Source of the DNA: an uncultured beta proteobacterium
Lineage (GTDB): Bacteria > Pseudomonadota > Gammaproteobacteria > Burkholderiales > Burkholderiaceae
Assembly (NCBI GenBank): GCA_903821995.1
Contig: CAIJNI010000040.1
Coordinates: 124,001-188,000, forward strand
Reading direction: 5' to 3'
Length of the DNA: 64,000 bases
In this document: positions 1 to 7,988 of the stretch, in pieces
Layout of the letters: the number at the start of each line of letters is the position of its first letter
Numbering within the stretch: position 1 is the first letter of the stretch
Translations under genes and position numbers: made by a program
The notes under the pieces: model-generated
Told to the model about the DNA's origin: nothing
Databases searched by the model: none
What the model saw: the letters and a program-made list of their open reading frames with translations, nothing else

Positions 1-810
1 AGCCTGTCCAGCAACTAATCCAAAAAGGGCTAAAAAGACAATTTTGAGATTTTTCCATTGTCCAAAGGACTCTGAAAGTGGTGATTTAGAGAGCTTGCCA
101 TCTTCCTTCATCTTTTGGAAAGCGGGTGATTCACTTAAAGTTAAGCGAATCCAAACAGAAATTCCCAGTAATACGATAGAGAATATAAATGGAATTCTCC
201 AACCTGCCCACCAGTCAGAGCCTTTAGCTGGATCAACGAAATTAATGCCTAGGTTTCCTAAAACCCAAAGCATCACTAGAGACATTACTAAACCTAGTGT
301 GGCAGTAGTTTGAATCCATGAGGTATAGGATGCTCTTTTACCATGTGGAGCGTGCTCTGCAATGTACGTTGCAGCGCCGCCATATTCTCCCCCAAGTGCA
401 AGTCCTTGTAACATACGAAGTGTAATCAGGATAATTGGAGCCCAAACACCAATTTGGTTATAGGCAGGTAAAAAACCAATCGCGAAAGTAGACAAGCCCA
501 TTAACATAATGGTGATGAGGAATGTATATTTCCGACCAACCAGATCGCCCAAACGTCCAAAGACTAGCGCACCGAAAGGACGTACAACAAATCCTGCCGC
601 AAATATCAATAGGGTCATAATAGCTTGACTACCAGGATCTAACGGGGAAAGGAAAGCTTTACCGATAACCAGTGAAAGTGTCCCATAAATATAAAAATCG
701 TACCATTCGAAGACTGTACCAAGGGAGGAAGCAAAAATAACTTTACGTTCCTCAGCGGTCATTGGCGCTGACTTAGTAGGCGCACTACCCTTTGCGATTG
801 TTTCAGACAT
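1..810 (-). CDS. MFS transporter, metabolite:H+ symporter (MHS) type, C-terminal end outside window
   Basis: The leftward reading frame stays open from an ATG at 808-810 to the window edge, giving the first 270 residues. It reads as a 12-TM major facilitator of the MHS subfamily (ProP, ShiA and KgtP relatives), which import organic acids or osmolytes with protons across the inner membrane. The cytoplasmic loop 2-3 signature GRLGDLVGRKYTF lies at residues 85-97, with RPFGALVFGRLGD and WRIPFIFS typical of the subfamily. An AGGAG Shine-Dalgarno sequence sits just before the ATG. The substrate cannot be told. The second half, including TM7-12, is beyond the window. Confidence 0.9.
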   Translation of the reverse strand, partial: MSETIAKGSAPTKSAPMTAEERKVIFASSLGTVFEWYDFYIYGTLSLVIGKAFLSPLDPGSQAIMTLLIFAAGFVVRPFGALVFGRLGDLVGRKYTFLITIMLMGLSTFAIGFLPAYNQIGVWAPIILITLRMLQGLALGGEYGGAATYIAEHAPHGKRASYTSWIQTTATLGLVMSLVMLWVLGNLGINFVDPAKGSDWWAGWRIPFIFSIVLLGISVWIRLTLSESPAFQKMKEDGKLSKSPLSESFGQWKNLKIVFLALFGLVAGQA

Positions 811-1083
811 AAAAGCTCCTGTAGGATGAAAAATAGTGTTGAATAAGCATTATGCGTGGCAATATTTAAAAACAAACCTAAATTTAGGGTAATTCCCGAT
901 AAATTACGTCTGAAACTAGACTTCAAAGTTGACATAGGTCAAACAAGAAAATTACTACAGAATTTAAGGCAAAGATTTAATTCTGCTGCTCGATCAAAGT
1001 CATTAAATCCAGCTATAGTAAATCTCAAAGGGGCAAGCCTTTTAGTAAAAATGAAGTGTAGTAAAAAACCAAAAAGAAAAAAG

Positions 1084-1112
1084 TTGCAATTAGTACTGTT
1101 TATCTATACAGT
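1084..1112 (+). promoter_or_regulatory. Probable recA core promoter
   Basis: TTGCAA at 1084-1089 and TACAGT at 1107-1112 are spaced by 17 bp and form a plausible sigma-70 promoter. The LexA box covers the spacer and the -10 hexamer, as expected for steric repression. Confidence 0.5.
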
Positions 1113-1116
1113 ACTA
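1091..1116 (+). promoter_or_regulatory. LexA operator (SOS box) of recA
   Basis: The core CTGT-N8-ACAG lies at 1096-1111. The full element is a perfect interrupted palindrome with arms TAGTACTGT (1091-1099) and ACAGTACTA (1108-1116), which matches the gammaproteobacterial/betaproteobacterial LexA consensus. It stands 45-60 bp upstream of recA, so recA here should be induced by DNA damage. Confidence 0.92.
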
Positions 1117-1160
1117 AAAAAGTGGATTAACTAACCTAACCTAAGAGAAAAGACGGAATA

Positions 1161-2300
1161 ATGATCGGAAGAAAAATGGATGATAAAAAGTCTAAAGTTG
1201 GCGCAGGTCCAACAAACCCACATAGTCAAGCAAGCTCAGATTTCACGGGGATGAGCAGTGAAAAACAGAAAGCCCTATCTGCAGCATTAGCCCAAATTGA
1301 AAAACAATTCGGAAAGGGTTCGATTATGCGTCTCGGAGACGCAGAAATTGCTCAGGATATTCAAGTGGTATCAACTGGGTCACTTGGACTGGACATAGCT
1401 TTAGGTGTTGGGGGTTTACCACGCGGACGTGTGATAGAAATATATGGCCCAGAATCTTCAGGAAAAACAACCTTAACCTTGCATGCAGTAGCTGAAATGC
1501 AAAAAATTGGTGGGACATGTGCATTTATAGATGCTGAGCATGCCTTAGATGTGCAATATGCAGCGAGGTTAGGGGTAGATGTAAATAACTTGCTTATCTC
1601 ACAGCCGGATACGGGTGAACAAGCCTTAGAAATTGCTGATGCCCTCGTAAGATCGGGTTCTGTAGATATGATTGTGATTGATTCCGTGGCTGCTCTTGTG
1701 CCAAAAGCAGAGATAGAAGGTGAAATGGGAGATTCATTACCCGGCCTTCAGGCACGTTTAATGAGTCAAGCTCTTAGGAAGTTGACGGGGACTATTAAAC
1801 GTACTAATTCGATGGTTGTCTTTATTAATCAAATTCGTATGAAAATTGGAGTCATGTTTGGTTCCCCAGAAACAACTACCGGCGGTAATGCTTTGAAGTT
1901 TTATGCCTCAGTGCGCTTGGATATTCGTAGGATTGGCAGCATTAAAAAAGGCGATGACAATGTTGGAAATGAAACAAGGGTGAAAGTAGTTAAAAATAAA
2001 GTATCTCCCCCCTTTAGAGAGGCCATCTTTGACATCATGTATGGAACTGGCATCTCCCGAGAAGGAGAAATTATTGATATGGGTGTAGAGGCCGACATTG
2101 TTGAGAAGTCTGGCGCATGGTACAGCTATAAAGGTGAAAAAATTGGCCAAGGAAAAGACAATTCCAGAGACTTTTTAAAAGCTAACCCAGAGTTATCTAA
2201 AGAAATAGAAGGATTGATTCGAACAAAGTTAGGAGTGAAGGGATCGGCAGCAGTCTTGTCTGATGTTAGTGAAGATGAAGTTGAAAGCCCAGAAGCCTGA
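1161..2300 (+). CDS. recA: Recombinase RecA
   Basis: RecA forms filaments on single-stranded DNA, drives homologous strand exchange and activates LexA self-cleavage. The Walker A motif GPESSGKT is at residues 96-103, and the family sequences [34 protein letters not shown] and [20 protein letters not shown] are all present. Two starts are possible: ATG at 1161, or ATG at 1176 giving MDDKKSK, preceded by GGAAG at good spacing. The second gives a length nearer the usual RecA, since the N terminus is otherwise long by about a dozen residues. A LexA box lies upstream and recX overlaps the 3' end. Confidence 0.98.
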   Translation: MIGRKMDDKKSKVGAGPTNPHSQASSDFTGMSSEKQKALSAALAQIEKQFGKGSIMRLGDAEIAQDIQVVSTGSLGLDIALGVGGLPRGRVIEIYGPESSGKTTLTLHAVAEMQKIGGTCAFIDAEHALDVQYAARLGVDVNNLLISQPDTGEQALEIADALVRSGSVDMIVIDSVAALVPKAEIEGEMGDSLPGLQARLMSQALRKLTGTIKRTNSMVVFINQIRMKIGVMFGSPETTTGGNALKFYASVRLDIRRIGSIKKGDDNVGNETRVKVVKNKVSPPFREAIFDIMYGTGISREGEIIDMGVEADIVEKSGAWYSYKGEKIGQGKDNSRDFLKANPELSKEIEGLIRTKLGVKGSAAVLSDVSEDEVESPEA

Positions 2301-2766
2301 AGATAAGTTGCTGGAGAAGAAAACTCGTCCACAGCTAAGTCTGATTGGACGAGCTATTCGTTTTTTATCCTATAGAGAACATAGTATTGAGGAGTTAAAG
2401 CGTAAATTAGCTCCTCATGCTGAATCTGAGGAACAAATCAATCAAGTAATTCAACAACTTCTAGACAAAAATCTGTTATCTAACGAACGTTTTGTTGAAA
2501 GTTTAATACTTCGAAAATCAAATCAATATGGTGTTAAAAGACTTTCCCAAGAACTTGCGATGCACCATATTGATGCTGAAACAAAGGCTGATTTTTTAAA
2601 ACCACTTCAATCCTCTGAATTAGAGAGAGCTCAGGCCTTGTGGGAGAGAAAATTTGGTGTCATAGCCACCGAACAAAAGGAAATTGCAAGACAAATGCGT
2701 TATTTGATGAGTAGAGGTTTTAATGGGGAGCTTGTATTTCGCATTATTAAGGGAAAACACGCATAA
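2263..2766 (+). CDS. recX: Regulatory protein RecX
   Basis: RecX is a small helical protein that caps RecA filaments and limits RecA activity. The core [20 protein letters not shown] near residues 28-48 and the later [20 protein letters not shown] match the tandem three-helix repeats of the family. The frame overlaps the last 38 bp of recA, so the two are co-transcribed. The start is uncertain: ATG at 2263, ATG at 2275 or a downstream TTG (2281) would all give a protein of about 150-167 residues, the usual size. No strong Shine-Dalgarno sequence decides it. Confidence 0.9.
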   Translation: MLVKMKLKAQKPEDKLLEKKTRPQLSLIGRAIRFLSYREHSIEELKRKLAPHAESEEQINQVIQQLLDKNLLSNERFVESLILRKSNQYGVKRLSQELAMHHIDAETKADFLKPLQSSELERAQALWERKFGVIATEQKEIARQMRYLMSRGFNGELVFRIIKGKHA

Positions 2767-2821
2767 ATTCTCGCCACAATGCTAGACTATCGGTATATTT
2801 AGCAACCTGAGTTTTTAACAA

Positions 2822-3424
2822 TTGTCTGATTCCCCAAATTCCGATTCTCAATTAACCCAGCGCACCTTGGTCCAAAGAAGAATTTTGCAGGCCGAGGTCT
2901 ACAAACGTCCAGATGGCCTTTGGGATATTGAATCTTCAATTACAGATACTAAGGGTAAGGATTTCAAACTCATGTCTGGGCTCAGAGAATTGGGAACCCC
3001 AGTTCATCAAATGAAGTTTGTTATTACTATCGATCTTCGAATGAACATTGTTGCTGTAATAGCAGAGCCGCTTTTTGTTGCTTATCCTGTTTTTTGTGAA
3101 AAAGTAGCGCCAGAGTATCAAAAATTACTTGGCCTTAATTTGCTAGACAACTTTAAGAATAATGTTAAGGAGCGACTAGGGGGGATGCAAGGCTGTACCC
3201 ACATGACGGAATTATGTTCAATTCTTCCAACTGTAGCGATACAAGCTTTTGTTGGAGAGGTAGATGTCTCGCCCAAAAAAAAATCCTCAGAGGATTTGCC
3301 TCAAGAATTGCCCTTTCAATATAATCGTTGTTTTGCACTTAAAACTGATGGGGAAGCCGTAAAAACTTACCACCCAAAATGGTATGGCTTCCCAGTTAAG
3401 CCAGGGCGCTTTGTAGGAAAATAA
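2822..3424 (+). CDS. DUF2889 domain protein
   Basis: This 200-residue protein matches my memory of the DUF2889 family: RRILQAEVYKRPDGLWDIES, then a central TIDLRMNIVAVIAEPLF, and a GCTHMTEL stretch around residue 120. Its function is unknown. In betaproteobacteria a DUF2889 gene commonly lies between recX and sucC, as here. The start is a TTG at 2822 with no clear Shine-Dalgarno sequence. No signal peptide or membrane segment is visible, so it is probably cytoplasmic. Confidence 0.8.
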   Translation: MSDSPNSDSQLTQRTLVQRRILQAEVYKRPDGLWDIESSITDTKGKDFKLMSGLRELGTPVHQMKFVITIDLRMNIVAVIAEPLFVAYPVFCEKVAPEYQKLLGLNLLDNFKNNVKERLGGMQGCTHMTELCSILPTVAIQAFVGEVDVSPKKKSSEDLPQELPFQYNRCFALKTDGEAVKTYHPKWYGFPVKPGRFVGK

Positions 3425-3507
3425 AACTAGATATACAAATTGTCTCAAGCCATTCATTCTAAGTCGCTATGATTAGAAAAAATTAATTAATACAAAAAGG
3501 AATCATC

Positions 3508-4668
3508 ATGAAAATTCACGAGTATCAAGGCAAAGAAATTTTGCGCCAATTTAATGTTCCTGTCCCGAACGGAATACCGGTATTTAGCGTAGATGAGGCA
3601 GTGAAGGCGGCAGAGAAATTAGGTGGCCCAGTTTGGGTAGTCAAAGCACAAATTCATGCTGGTGGCCGTGGAAAAGGTGGCGGCGTTAAAGTGGCTAAAA
3701 GTTTAGATGAGGTAAGAACTTACGCTACCGCTATTTTAGGAATGCAGTTAATTACTCACCAGACTGGACCAGCCGGACAATTAGTCAGAAGACTTCTTAT
3801 AGAAGATGGCGCTGATATTAAGAAAGAATATTACGTTGGTATTTTGACCGACCGTGCGACTCAATCCGTTGTTGTAATGGCCTCTAGTGAAGGCGGTATG
3901 GATATTGAAGAAGTAGCTTCTAAAACGCCTGAAAAAATTATTAAAGTATTTGTTAACCCACTTCATGGTATGTCAGATGAACAAGCAAGCACTTTAGCTA
4001 ACGGTATTGGAGTACCTTTAGCTTCACAAAAGCAAGCTAAGGAAGTGTTGAATAATTTATACAAAGCTTATATGGAGACAGATTCATCATTAGCAGAAAT
4101 TAATCCATTGATCCTTGAAGGAAACGGAAGTATTAAAGCGCTTGATGCAAAATTTAATTTTGACTCTAATGCTCTTTATAGACATCCAGAAATAGTCGCA
4201 TATCGCGATATAGATGAAGAAGATCCTGCTGAAATCGAGGCTTCAAAATTCGATTTAGCCTACATCTCTTTAGATGGAAATATTGGATGTTTAGTTAATG
4301 GTGCTGGTTTAGCTATGGCAACAATGGATACGATCAAATTATTTGGTGGAGAGCCAGCAAACTTCTTAGATGTTGGTGGTGGTGCAACAGCCGAAAAAGT
4401 AACAGAAGCATTTAAGATCATGCTCAAAAATCCTCATGTTAAGGCAATCTTAGTAAATATTTTTGGTGGAATCATGCGATGCGATGTGATTGCAGATGGC
4501 GTAATAACTGCCTGTAAGGCAGTGAACCTATCAGTTCCACTCGTGGTACGTATGAAGGGAACTAATGAAGATATTGGCAAAAAGATGCTTGCCGAGTCTG
4601 GATTGCCAATTATTAGTGCAGATACGATGGCTGAAGCAGCGACTAAAGTCGTGGCTTCAGTTAAATAA
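3508..4668 (+). CDS. sucC: Succinyl-CoA synthetase beta subunit
   Basis: SucC is the ADP-forming beta subunit of succinate-CoA ligase in the TCA cycle; it carries the ATP-grasp nucleotide site. [15 protein letters not shown] at the N terminus, [17 protein letters not shown] near residues 46-62, and [14 protein letters not shown] and [10 protein letters not shown] in the C-terminal CoA-ligase part are diagnostic. The length of 386 aa is standard. An AAGGA Shine-Dalgarno sequence precedes the ATG, and sucD follows after 19 bp. Confidence 0.98.
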   Translation: MKIHEYQGKEILRQFNVPVPNGIPVFSVDEAVKAAEKLGGPVWVVKAQIHAGGRGKGGGVKVAKSLDEVRTYATAILGMQLITHQTGPAGQLVRRLLIEDGADIKKEYYVGILTDRATQSVVVMASSEGGMDIEEVASKTPEKIIKVFVNPLHGMSDEQASTLANGIGVPLASQKQAKEVLNNLYKAYMETDSSLAEINPLILEGNGSIKALDAKFNFDSNALYRHPEIVAYRDIDEEDPAEIEASKFDLAYISLDGNIGCLVNGAGLAMATMDTIKLFGGEPANFLDVGGGATAEKVTEAFKIMLKNPHVKAILVNIFGGIMRCDVIADGVITACKAVNLSVPLVVRMKGTNEDIGKKMLAESGLPIISADTMAEAATKVVASVK

Positions 4669-4687
4669 GAAAATTTAAGGAACCTAC

Positions 4688-5584
4688 ATGTCAATTTTTA
4701 TTAATAAAAATACCCGAGTTATAACCCAAGGTATTACTGGAAAAACTGGTCAGTTTCATACCGAAAAATGCCAGGAATATGCAAACGGAAAAGATTGTTT
4801 CGTGGCTGGAGTAAATCCTAAGAAGGCAGGCGAATCAATATTTAATATACCCATTTTTGGAACAGTAAAAGATGCTGCACAAGCAACTGGTGCCACCGTA
4901 TCTGTTATCTATGTACCGCCAGCGGGTGCTGCTGCAGCTATATGGGAAGCGGTAGAGGCAGATCTGGATTTGGCTATTTGTATTACAGAAGGAATACCAG
5001 TTAGAGATATGTTGGAAGTCCGAAATAAGATGAAAGAGAAAGAAGCAAAAGGCGGAAAGAAAACTCTATTATTAGGGCCTAATTGCCCCGGCCTTATTAC
5101 GCCAGATGAAATCAAGATTGGTATTATGCCTGGGCATATTCATCGCCAAGGACGAATTGGGGTAGTCAGTCGTTCTGGAACCCTGACATATGAAGCTGTA
5201 GCTCAATTGACGGAAATCGGTCTTGGACAATCAACAGCGGTCGGAATTGGCGGTGATCCAATTAATGGCTTAAAGCATATCGATGTCATGAAAGCATTTA
5301 ATGATGATCCAGATACTGATGCCGTCATTATGATTGGTGAAATTGGCGGGCCTGATGAAGCAGATGCGGCAAGATGGTGTAAAGCAAATATGAAAAAACC
5401 GATTGTTGGTTTTATAGCGGGAGTTACGGCACCTGCTGGAAAACGAATGGGTCATGCGGGGGCATTAATTTCTGGCGGGGCTGATACGGCTGATGCAAAA
5501 TTAGCTATAATGGAAGAATGCGGCTTTACGATAACGCGTAATCCTTCCGAGATGGCTAAGCTGTTAAAGGCTTTATTAAAGTAG
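4688..5584 (+). CDS. sucD: Succinyl-CoA synthetase alpha subunit
   Basis: SucD binds CoA and carries the phosphohistidine intermediate of succinate-CoA ligase. The CoA-binding start ITQGITGKTGQFHTE, the LLGPNCPGLI segment, and KRMGHAGALISGG with the active-site histidine near residue 250 are all present. Length (298 aa) is normal. It has its own Shine-Dalgarno sequence (AAGGAA) and forms an operon with sucC. A good terminator follows within 30 bp. Confidence 0.98.
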   Translation: MSIFINKNTRVITQGITGKTGQFHTEKCQEYANGKDCFVAGVNPKKAGESIFNIPIFGTVKDAAQATGATVSVIYVPPAGAAAAIWEAVEADLDLAICITEGIPVRDMLEVRNKMKEKEAKGGKKTLLLGPNCPGLITPDEIKIGIMPGHIHRQGRIGVVSRSGTLTYEAVAQLTEIGLGQSTAVGIGGDPINGLKHIDVMKAFNDDPDTDAVIMIGEIGGPDEADAARWCKANMKKPIVGFIAGVTAPAGKRMGHAGALISGGADTADAKLAIMEECGFTITRNPSEMAKLLKALLK

Positions 5585-5610
5585 AGTCTAATTGAGGTTG
5601 GAAAAAATTA

Positions 5611-5637
5611 AAAATGGGGGTTATGCTCCCATTTTTT
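5611..5637 (+). terminator. Rho-independent terminator after sucD
   Basis: AAAATGGG (5611-5618) pairs with CCCATTTT (5628-5635) around a 9 nt loop, with a T-run overlapping the 3' arm. It closes the sucCD unit. Confidence 0.8.
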
Positions 5638-5734
5638 ACAAATTGAGAAAATCTATTTAAAATGACTTAAACAAATATTTTTTCTTGAATTTATTAGTTA
5701 TAGTAATTTTAATCAAATACAAAATTGGAGATAT

Positions 5735-6433
5735 ATGGACATACTTACATCATGGAGTTTATGGATTGCTCTAGGTAGCATCATATTCACGAATATCCTT
5801 TTATCTGGAGATAATGCCGTTGTTATTGCGATGGCATCTAGGAACCTGCCAAAAGAACACCAAAAGAAAGCTATTTTTTGGGGTAGCGCAGCAGCAATCA
5901 TATTGCTAAGTGTTTTGACTTTGACTGCAGCAACATTATTAACGATGCCTTATTTAAAGATTATCGGAGGAATTCTATTGTTATATATAGGAATTCAGCT
6001 GATGGCAGATAATGGCGATGACGAAGAAGTATCAACTGAATCAAGTCTTTTTGGGGCAATAAGAACAATCCTCATTGCTGACCTAGTGATGAGCTTAGAT
6101 AATGTGGTTGCGGTAGCTGCTTCGGCTGAAAATGGACCTCCTGAGGCTAGAACAGCGCTTATATTAATTGGCCTTACGCTTAGTATTCCACTCATCATTT
6201 TTGGTAGCTCAATGCTTCTCAAAGTGATGGATCGATTCCCCATAATTATTGTATTAGGAGCGGCTCTTTTAGGGTTGCTTGCGGGACAAATGTTTATAAC
6301 AGATCCCGTGATTACAGTTAATTTTGAGTCACATTTACAAGAAGCCCAGATTGCATTTCAGATCATTGGAGCAGCTATTGTCGTGATTGTTGGATATTAT
6401 TTAAAGAAAAAAAACAGCAATAGTTCATCCTAA
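5735..6433 (+). CDS. TerC family integral membrane protein
   Basis: TerC-family membrane proteins have about seven helices and include metal exporters and membrane factors tied to tellurite resistance or manganese homeostasis. The diagnostic acidic signatures are visible: NILLSGDNAVVIAMASRNLP near residues 20-39 and LVMSLDNVVAVAASA near residues 115-129. Length is 232 aa. TTGGAG precedes the ATG. Which metal or substrate it handles cannot be told. The 97 bp between the sucD terminator and this gene shows no yybP-ykoY-like manganese riboswitch that I can recognise. Confidence 0.88.
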   Translation: MDILTSWSLWIALGSIIFTNILLSGDNAVVIAMASRNLPKEHQKKAIFWGSAAAIILLSVLTLTAATLLTMPYLKIIGGILLLYIGIQLMADNGDDEEVSTESSLFGAIRTILIADLVMSLDNVVAVAASAENGPPEARTALILIGLTLSIPLIIFGSSMLLKVMDRFPIIIVLGAALLGLLAGQMFITDPVITVNFESHLQEAQIAFQIIGAAIVVIVGYYLKKKNSNSSS

Positions 6434-6448
6434 GACTAGGAATAGTCT
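6433..6448 (+). terminator. Weak stem-loop after the TerC gene
   Basis: AGACTA (6433-6438) and TAGTCT (6443-6448) can pair around GGAA, starting on the last base of the stop codon. There is no real T-run, so it may be a weak terminator or an mRNA end structure. Confidence 0.35.
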
Positions 6449-6509
6449 GATAGATATTTAAATAGATTTTCATTTCAATAGACTGTTAGCAATCAAAAAA
6501 TAAAAGCAA

Positions 6510-6543
6510 CATATAAGCCCACTTACAACAAGGAGCTTATATG
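6510..6543 (+). promoter_or_regulatory. Hairpin covering the pilin start codon
   Basis: CATATAAGC (6510-6518) is perfectly complementary to GCTTATATG (6535-6543). The second arm contains the ATG and the last G of the AAGGAG Shine-Dalgarno sequence (6530-6535); the rest of the Shine-Dalgarno sequence lies in the 16 nt loop. Folded, the mRNA would hide the pilin start codon. The pairing is seen directly; a regulatory role is inferred. Confidence 0.5.
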
Positions 6544-7080
6544 TTTGTTTTTAGAAATGTTCGAATAGAAAATTTAGCGGAATTACCTGCAATCCCCCTT
6601 CCCAATAATGAGAAACAAAAAGGATTTACTCTAATAGAATTAATGGTCGTGGTTGCGATCATCGCTATTCTGGCAGCAATTGCAGTCCCACAATATCAAG
6701 ATTACATTGCAAGAGGAAGAGTAGCCGAAGGTCTTAGCATGGCCGCAGGAGCAAAATTAGCTGTCTCAGAGGCCTATGCATCAAACGGTCCAATATCAAT
6801 GTCAGCGGCGACAAAAGGGGCTTTCAAATTTTCACCTAGCCATGGCGTACAGTCAATTAACATTGAAGACACCGGGGCAATTCTGATTGAGTACACCCCA
6901 GCAGTCACACAAGAGGCAACAAACTTGCTAATTTTGTACCCTAGTAATGATCCCAAAAATGAAAAGGCTGCAATAGACCTCGCAAGTAAAAGTATAAAAG
7001 AGTCATGGAATGGGAATTGGTCTTGCAAGGCAAACGGATCAACATTACCAGTCAACTTGTTACCTTCAGAATGTAGATGA
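6541..7080 (+). CDS. Type IV pilin / pseudopilin with long leader
   Basis: The protein has the prepilin peptidase site G-F at residues 28/29, followed by the [20 protein letters not shown] helix with Glu at mature position 5. That is a type IV pilin subunit, assembled by the pilus inner-membrane machinery. The C-terminal part has two cysteines (WSCKAN and PSECR), as expected for the D-region disulphide loop of PilA major pilins. The odd feature is the leader: 28 residues instead of the usual 6-10. No in-frame Met lies closer to the site, and the ATG at 6541 has a strong AAGGAG, so the long leader seems real. It stands alone between the TerC gene and an integrase remnant. Confidence 0.88.
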   Translation: MFVFRNVRIENLAELPAIPLPNNEKQKGFTLIELMVVVAIIAILAAIAVPQYQDYIARGRVAEGLSMAAGAKLAVSEAYASNGPISMSAATKGAFKFSPSHGVQSINIEDTGAILIEYTPAVTQEATNLLILYPSNDPKNEKAAIDLASKSIKESWNGNWSCKANGSTLPVNLLPSECR

Positions 7081-7082
7081 AA

Positions 7083-7114
7083 AATCCTATGGGGGAATAC
7101 TCTCCCATAGGATT
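7083..7114. terminator. Strong stem-loop between pilin and integrase remnant
   Basis: AATCCTATGGG (7083-7093) pairs perfectly with CCCATAGGATT (7104-7114), and three more pairs including one G-U leave a 4 nt loop. The 3' side has a T-run only when read leftward (TTTT). It probably ends the pilin mRNA and the opposing transcript. Confidence 0.7.
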
Positions 7115-7115
7115 A

Positions 7116-7391
7116 TCAATATGATGACAACTCCACACAGCTAATTAAGTCTGGTTTAGCACCACGCATGGTAGGGGTAACTTCACCCATATAGCGCTCT
7201 ATAAGCTCTTTAAAGGTAGTGCGTTCAGCTAGATTTTGATTTAGATAAATACCCTTATCAAGCTCTACTTCAACTTGTCTTGCCCACCGTTCGGCATCTT
7301 GTTTAGTGATAAACGATTTGATAATACTTTTATGGCCTTTGCGTGAAATCCTAACTTGCCACTTCTTTCCGTGAATACGAATTGCTGCCAT
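7116..7391 (-). pseudogene. Truncated tyrosine recombinase (phage-type integrase) N-terminal fragment
   Basis: The 91-residue product begins MAAIRIHGKKWQVRISRKG and continues with FITKQDAERWARQVEVELDKG and TTFKELIERYMGEVTP. This is the arm-binding and the beginning of the core-binding (SAM-like) domain of integrases such as those of prophages and genomic islands. Full-length relatives have around 330-400 residues; the catalytic domain with the R-H-R-Y residues is absent, and the frame ends in ISCVELSSY right beside the pilin terminator. It is therefore a remnant of a mobile element and cannot recombine DNA. The remainder is not found in the neighbouring sequence. Confidence 0.8.
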
Positions 7392-7395
7392 AGTG

Positions 7396-7418
7396 CATCT
7401 CCATTTGGTCAGGAGATG
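7396..7418 (-). promoter_or_regulatory. Hairpin hiding the Shine-Dalgarno sequence of the integrase remnant
   Basis: On the leftward transcript CATCTCC (7418-7412) can pair with GGAGATG (7402-7396), which is the Shine-Dalgarno sequence placed 4 nt before the ATG. The loop has 9 nt. It may have limited translation of the intact integrase. Confidence 0.4.
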
Positions 7419-7477
7419 AGCAAGACATTAATTTTTCTTATATTTTATGCATTTTACTAGGTTAAAGTTGGCACTTA

Positions 7478-7960
7478 CTACTTCGCCTTCCATTCTCCTG
7501 ATTTGCCACCACTCTTTTTAAGAAGTTTTATGTCAGTCATTACCATGCCACGGTCAACTGCTTTGCACATGTCATAAATTGTCAGTAAGGCTACTTGAAC
7601 ACCAGTAAGAGCTTCCATTTCAACCCCGGTAGGGCCAATAGTTTCCGCTTTAATTAGACAAGTTACTATAGATTTTTTTGAGTCAATCTCAAAATCAACT
7701 GAAAGATGCGTGAGCGCAATAGGGTGACATAATGGGATGAGATCGCTTGTTTTTTTTGCGGCCTGAATACCAGCAACTCGAGCAATTCCTAAAACATCGC
7801 CTTTTTTATGCTGACCAGCGATAATTAACTTGAGAGTTTCTGCTAGCATTTTAATCTTGCCAGATGCAATAGCTATTCTAGAAGTTGAGGGTTTTTGACC
7901 GACATCTACCATATGAGCTTCACCGGCTTGGTTAAAATGGGTGAGATGATTTTTTTTCAT
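7478..7960 (-). CDS. moaC: Cyclic pyranopterin monophosphate synthase MoaC
   Basis: MoaC converts the MoaA product to cyclic pyranopterin monophosphate in molybdenum cofactor synthesis. [16 protein letters not shown] at the N terminus, [15 protein letters not shown] with its catalytic-site histidines, and [21 protein letters not shown] are diagnostic. I place the start at the ATG at 7960, giving 160 aa; a longer frame to 8011 adds residues that do not fit the family and would overlap the divergent protease gene. Only 28 nt separate the two divergent start codons. No other Mo-cofactor gene is nearby. Confidence 0.95.
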   Translation of the reverse strand: MKKNHLTHFNQAGEAHMVDVGQKPSTSRIAIASGKIKMLAETLKLIIAGQHKKGDVLGIARVAGIQAAKKTSDLIPLCHPIALTHLSVDFEIDSKKSIVTCLIKAETIGPTGVEMEALTGVQVALLTIYDMCKAVDRGMVMTDIKLLKKSGGKSGEWKAK

Positions 7961-7988
7961 GAGGCTATAAATTTTAAAGGCTAATAAG

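Larger units (their letters stand above)
811..1160. other. Intergenic region between MFS transporter and recA
   Basis: This 350 bp gap is AT-rich and separates two divergent genes. The right end holds the recA promoter and LexA operator. A 92-codon frame from a GTG at 856 to 1134 runs through it, but its lysine-rich product resembles nothing I know, it has no Shine-Dalgarno sequence, and its end overlaps the LexA box, so I do not call it a gene. Confidence 0.6.

Noticed and set aside
44-313. 89-codon rightward frame
   Set aside because: It is antisense to the MFS transporter, which has clear family motifs in the other strand.
856-1134. 92-codon frame before recA starting with GTG
   Set aside because: Lysine-rich, no recognisable family, no Shine-Dalgarno sequence, and its 3' end lies across the recA promoter and LexA box. 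Very likely chance in an AT-rich gap.
5638-5734. Possible manganese (yybP-ykoY) riboswitch before the TerC gene
   Set aside because: The leader is short and AT-rich, and I could not find the paired G/C-rich junction sequences of that riboswitch.
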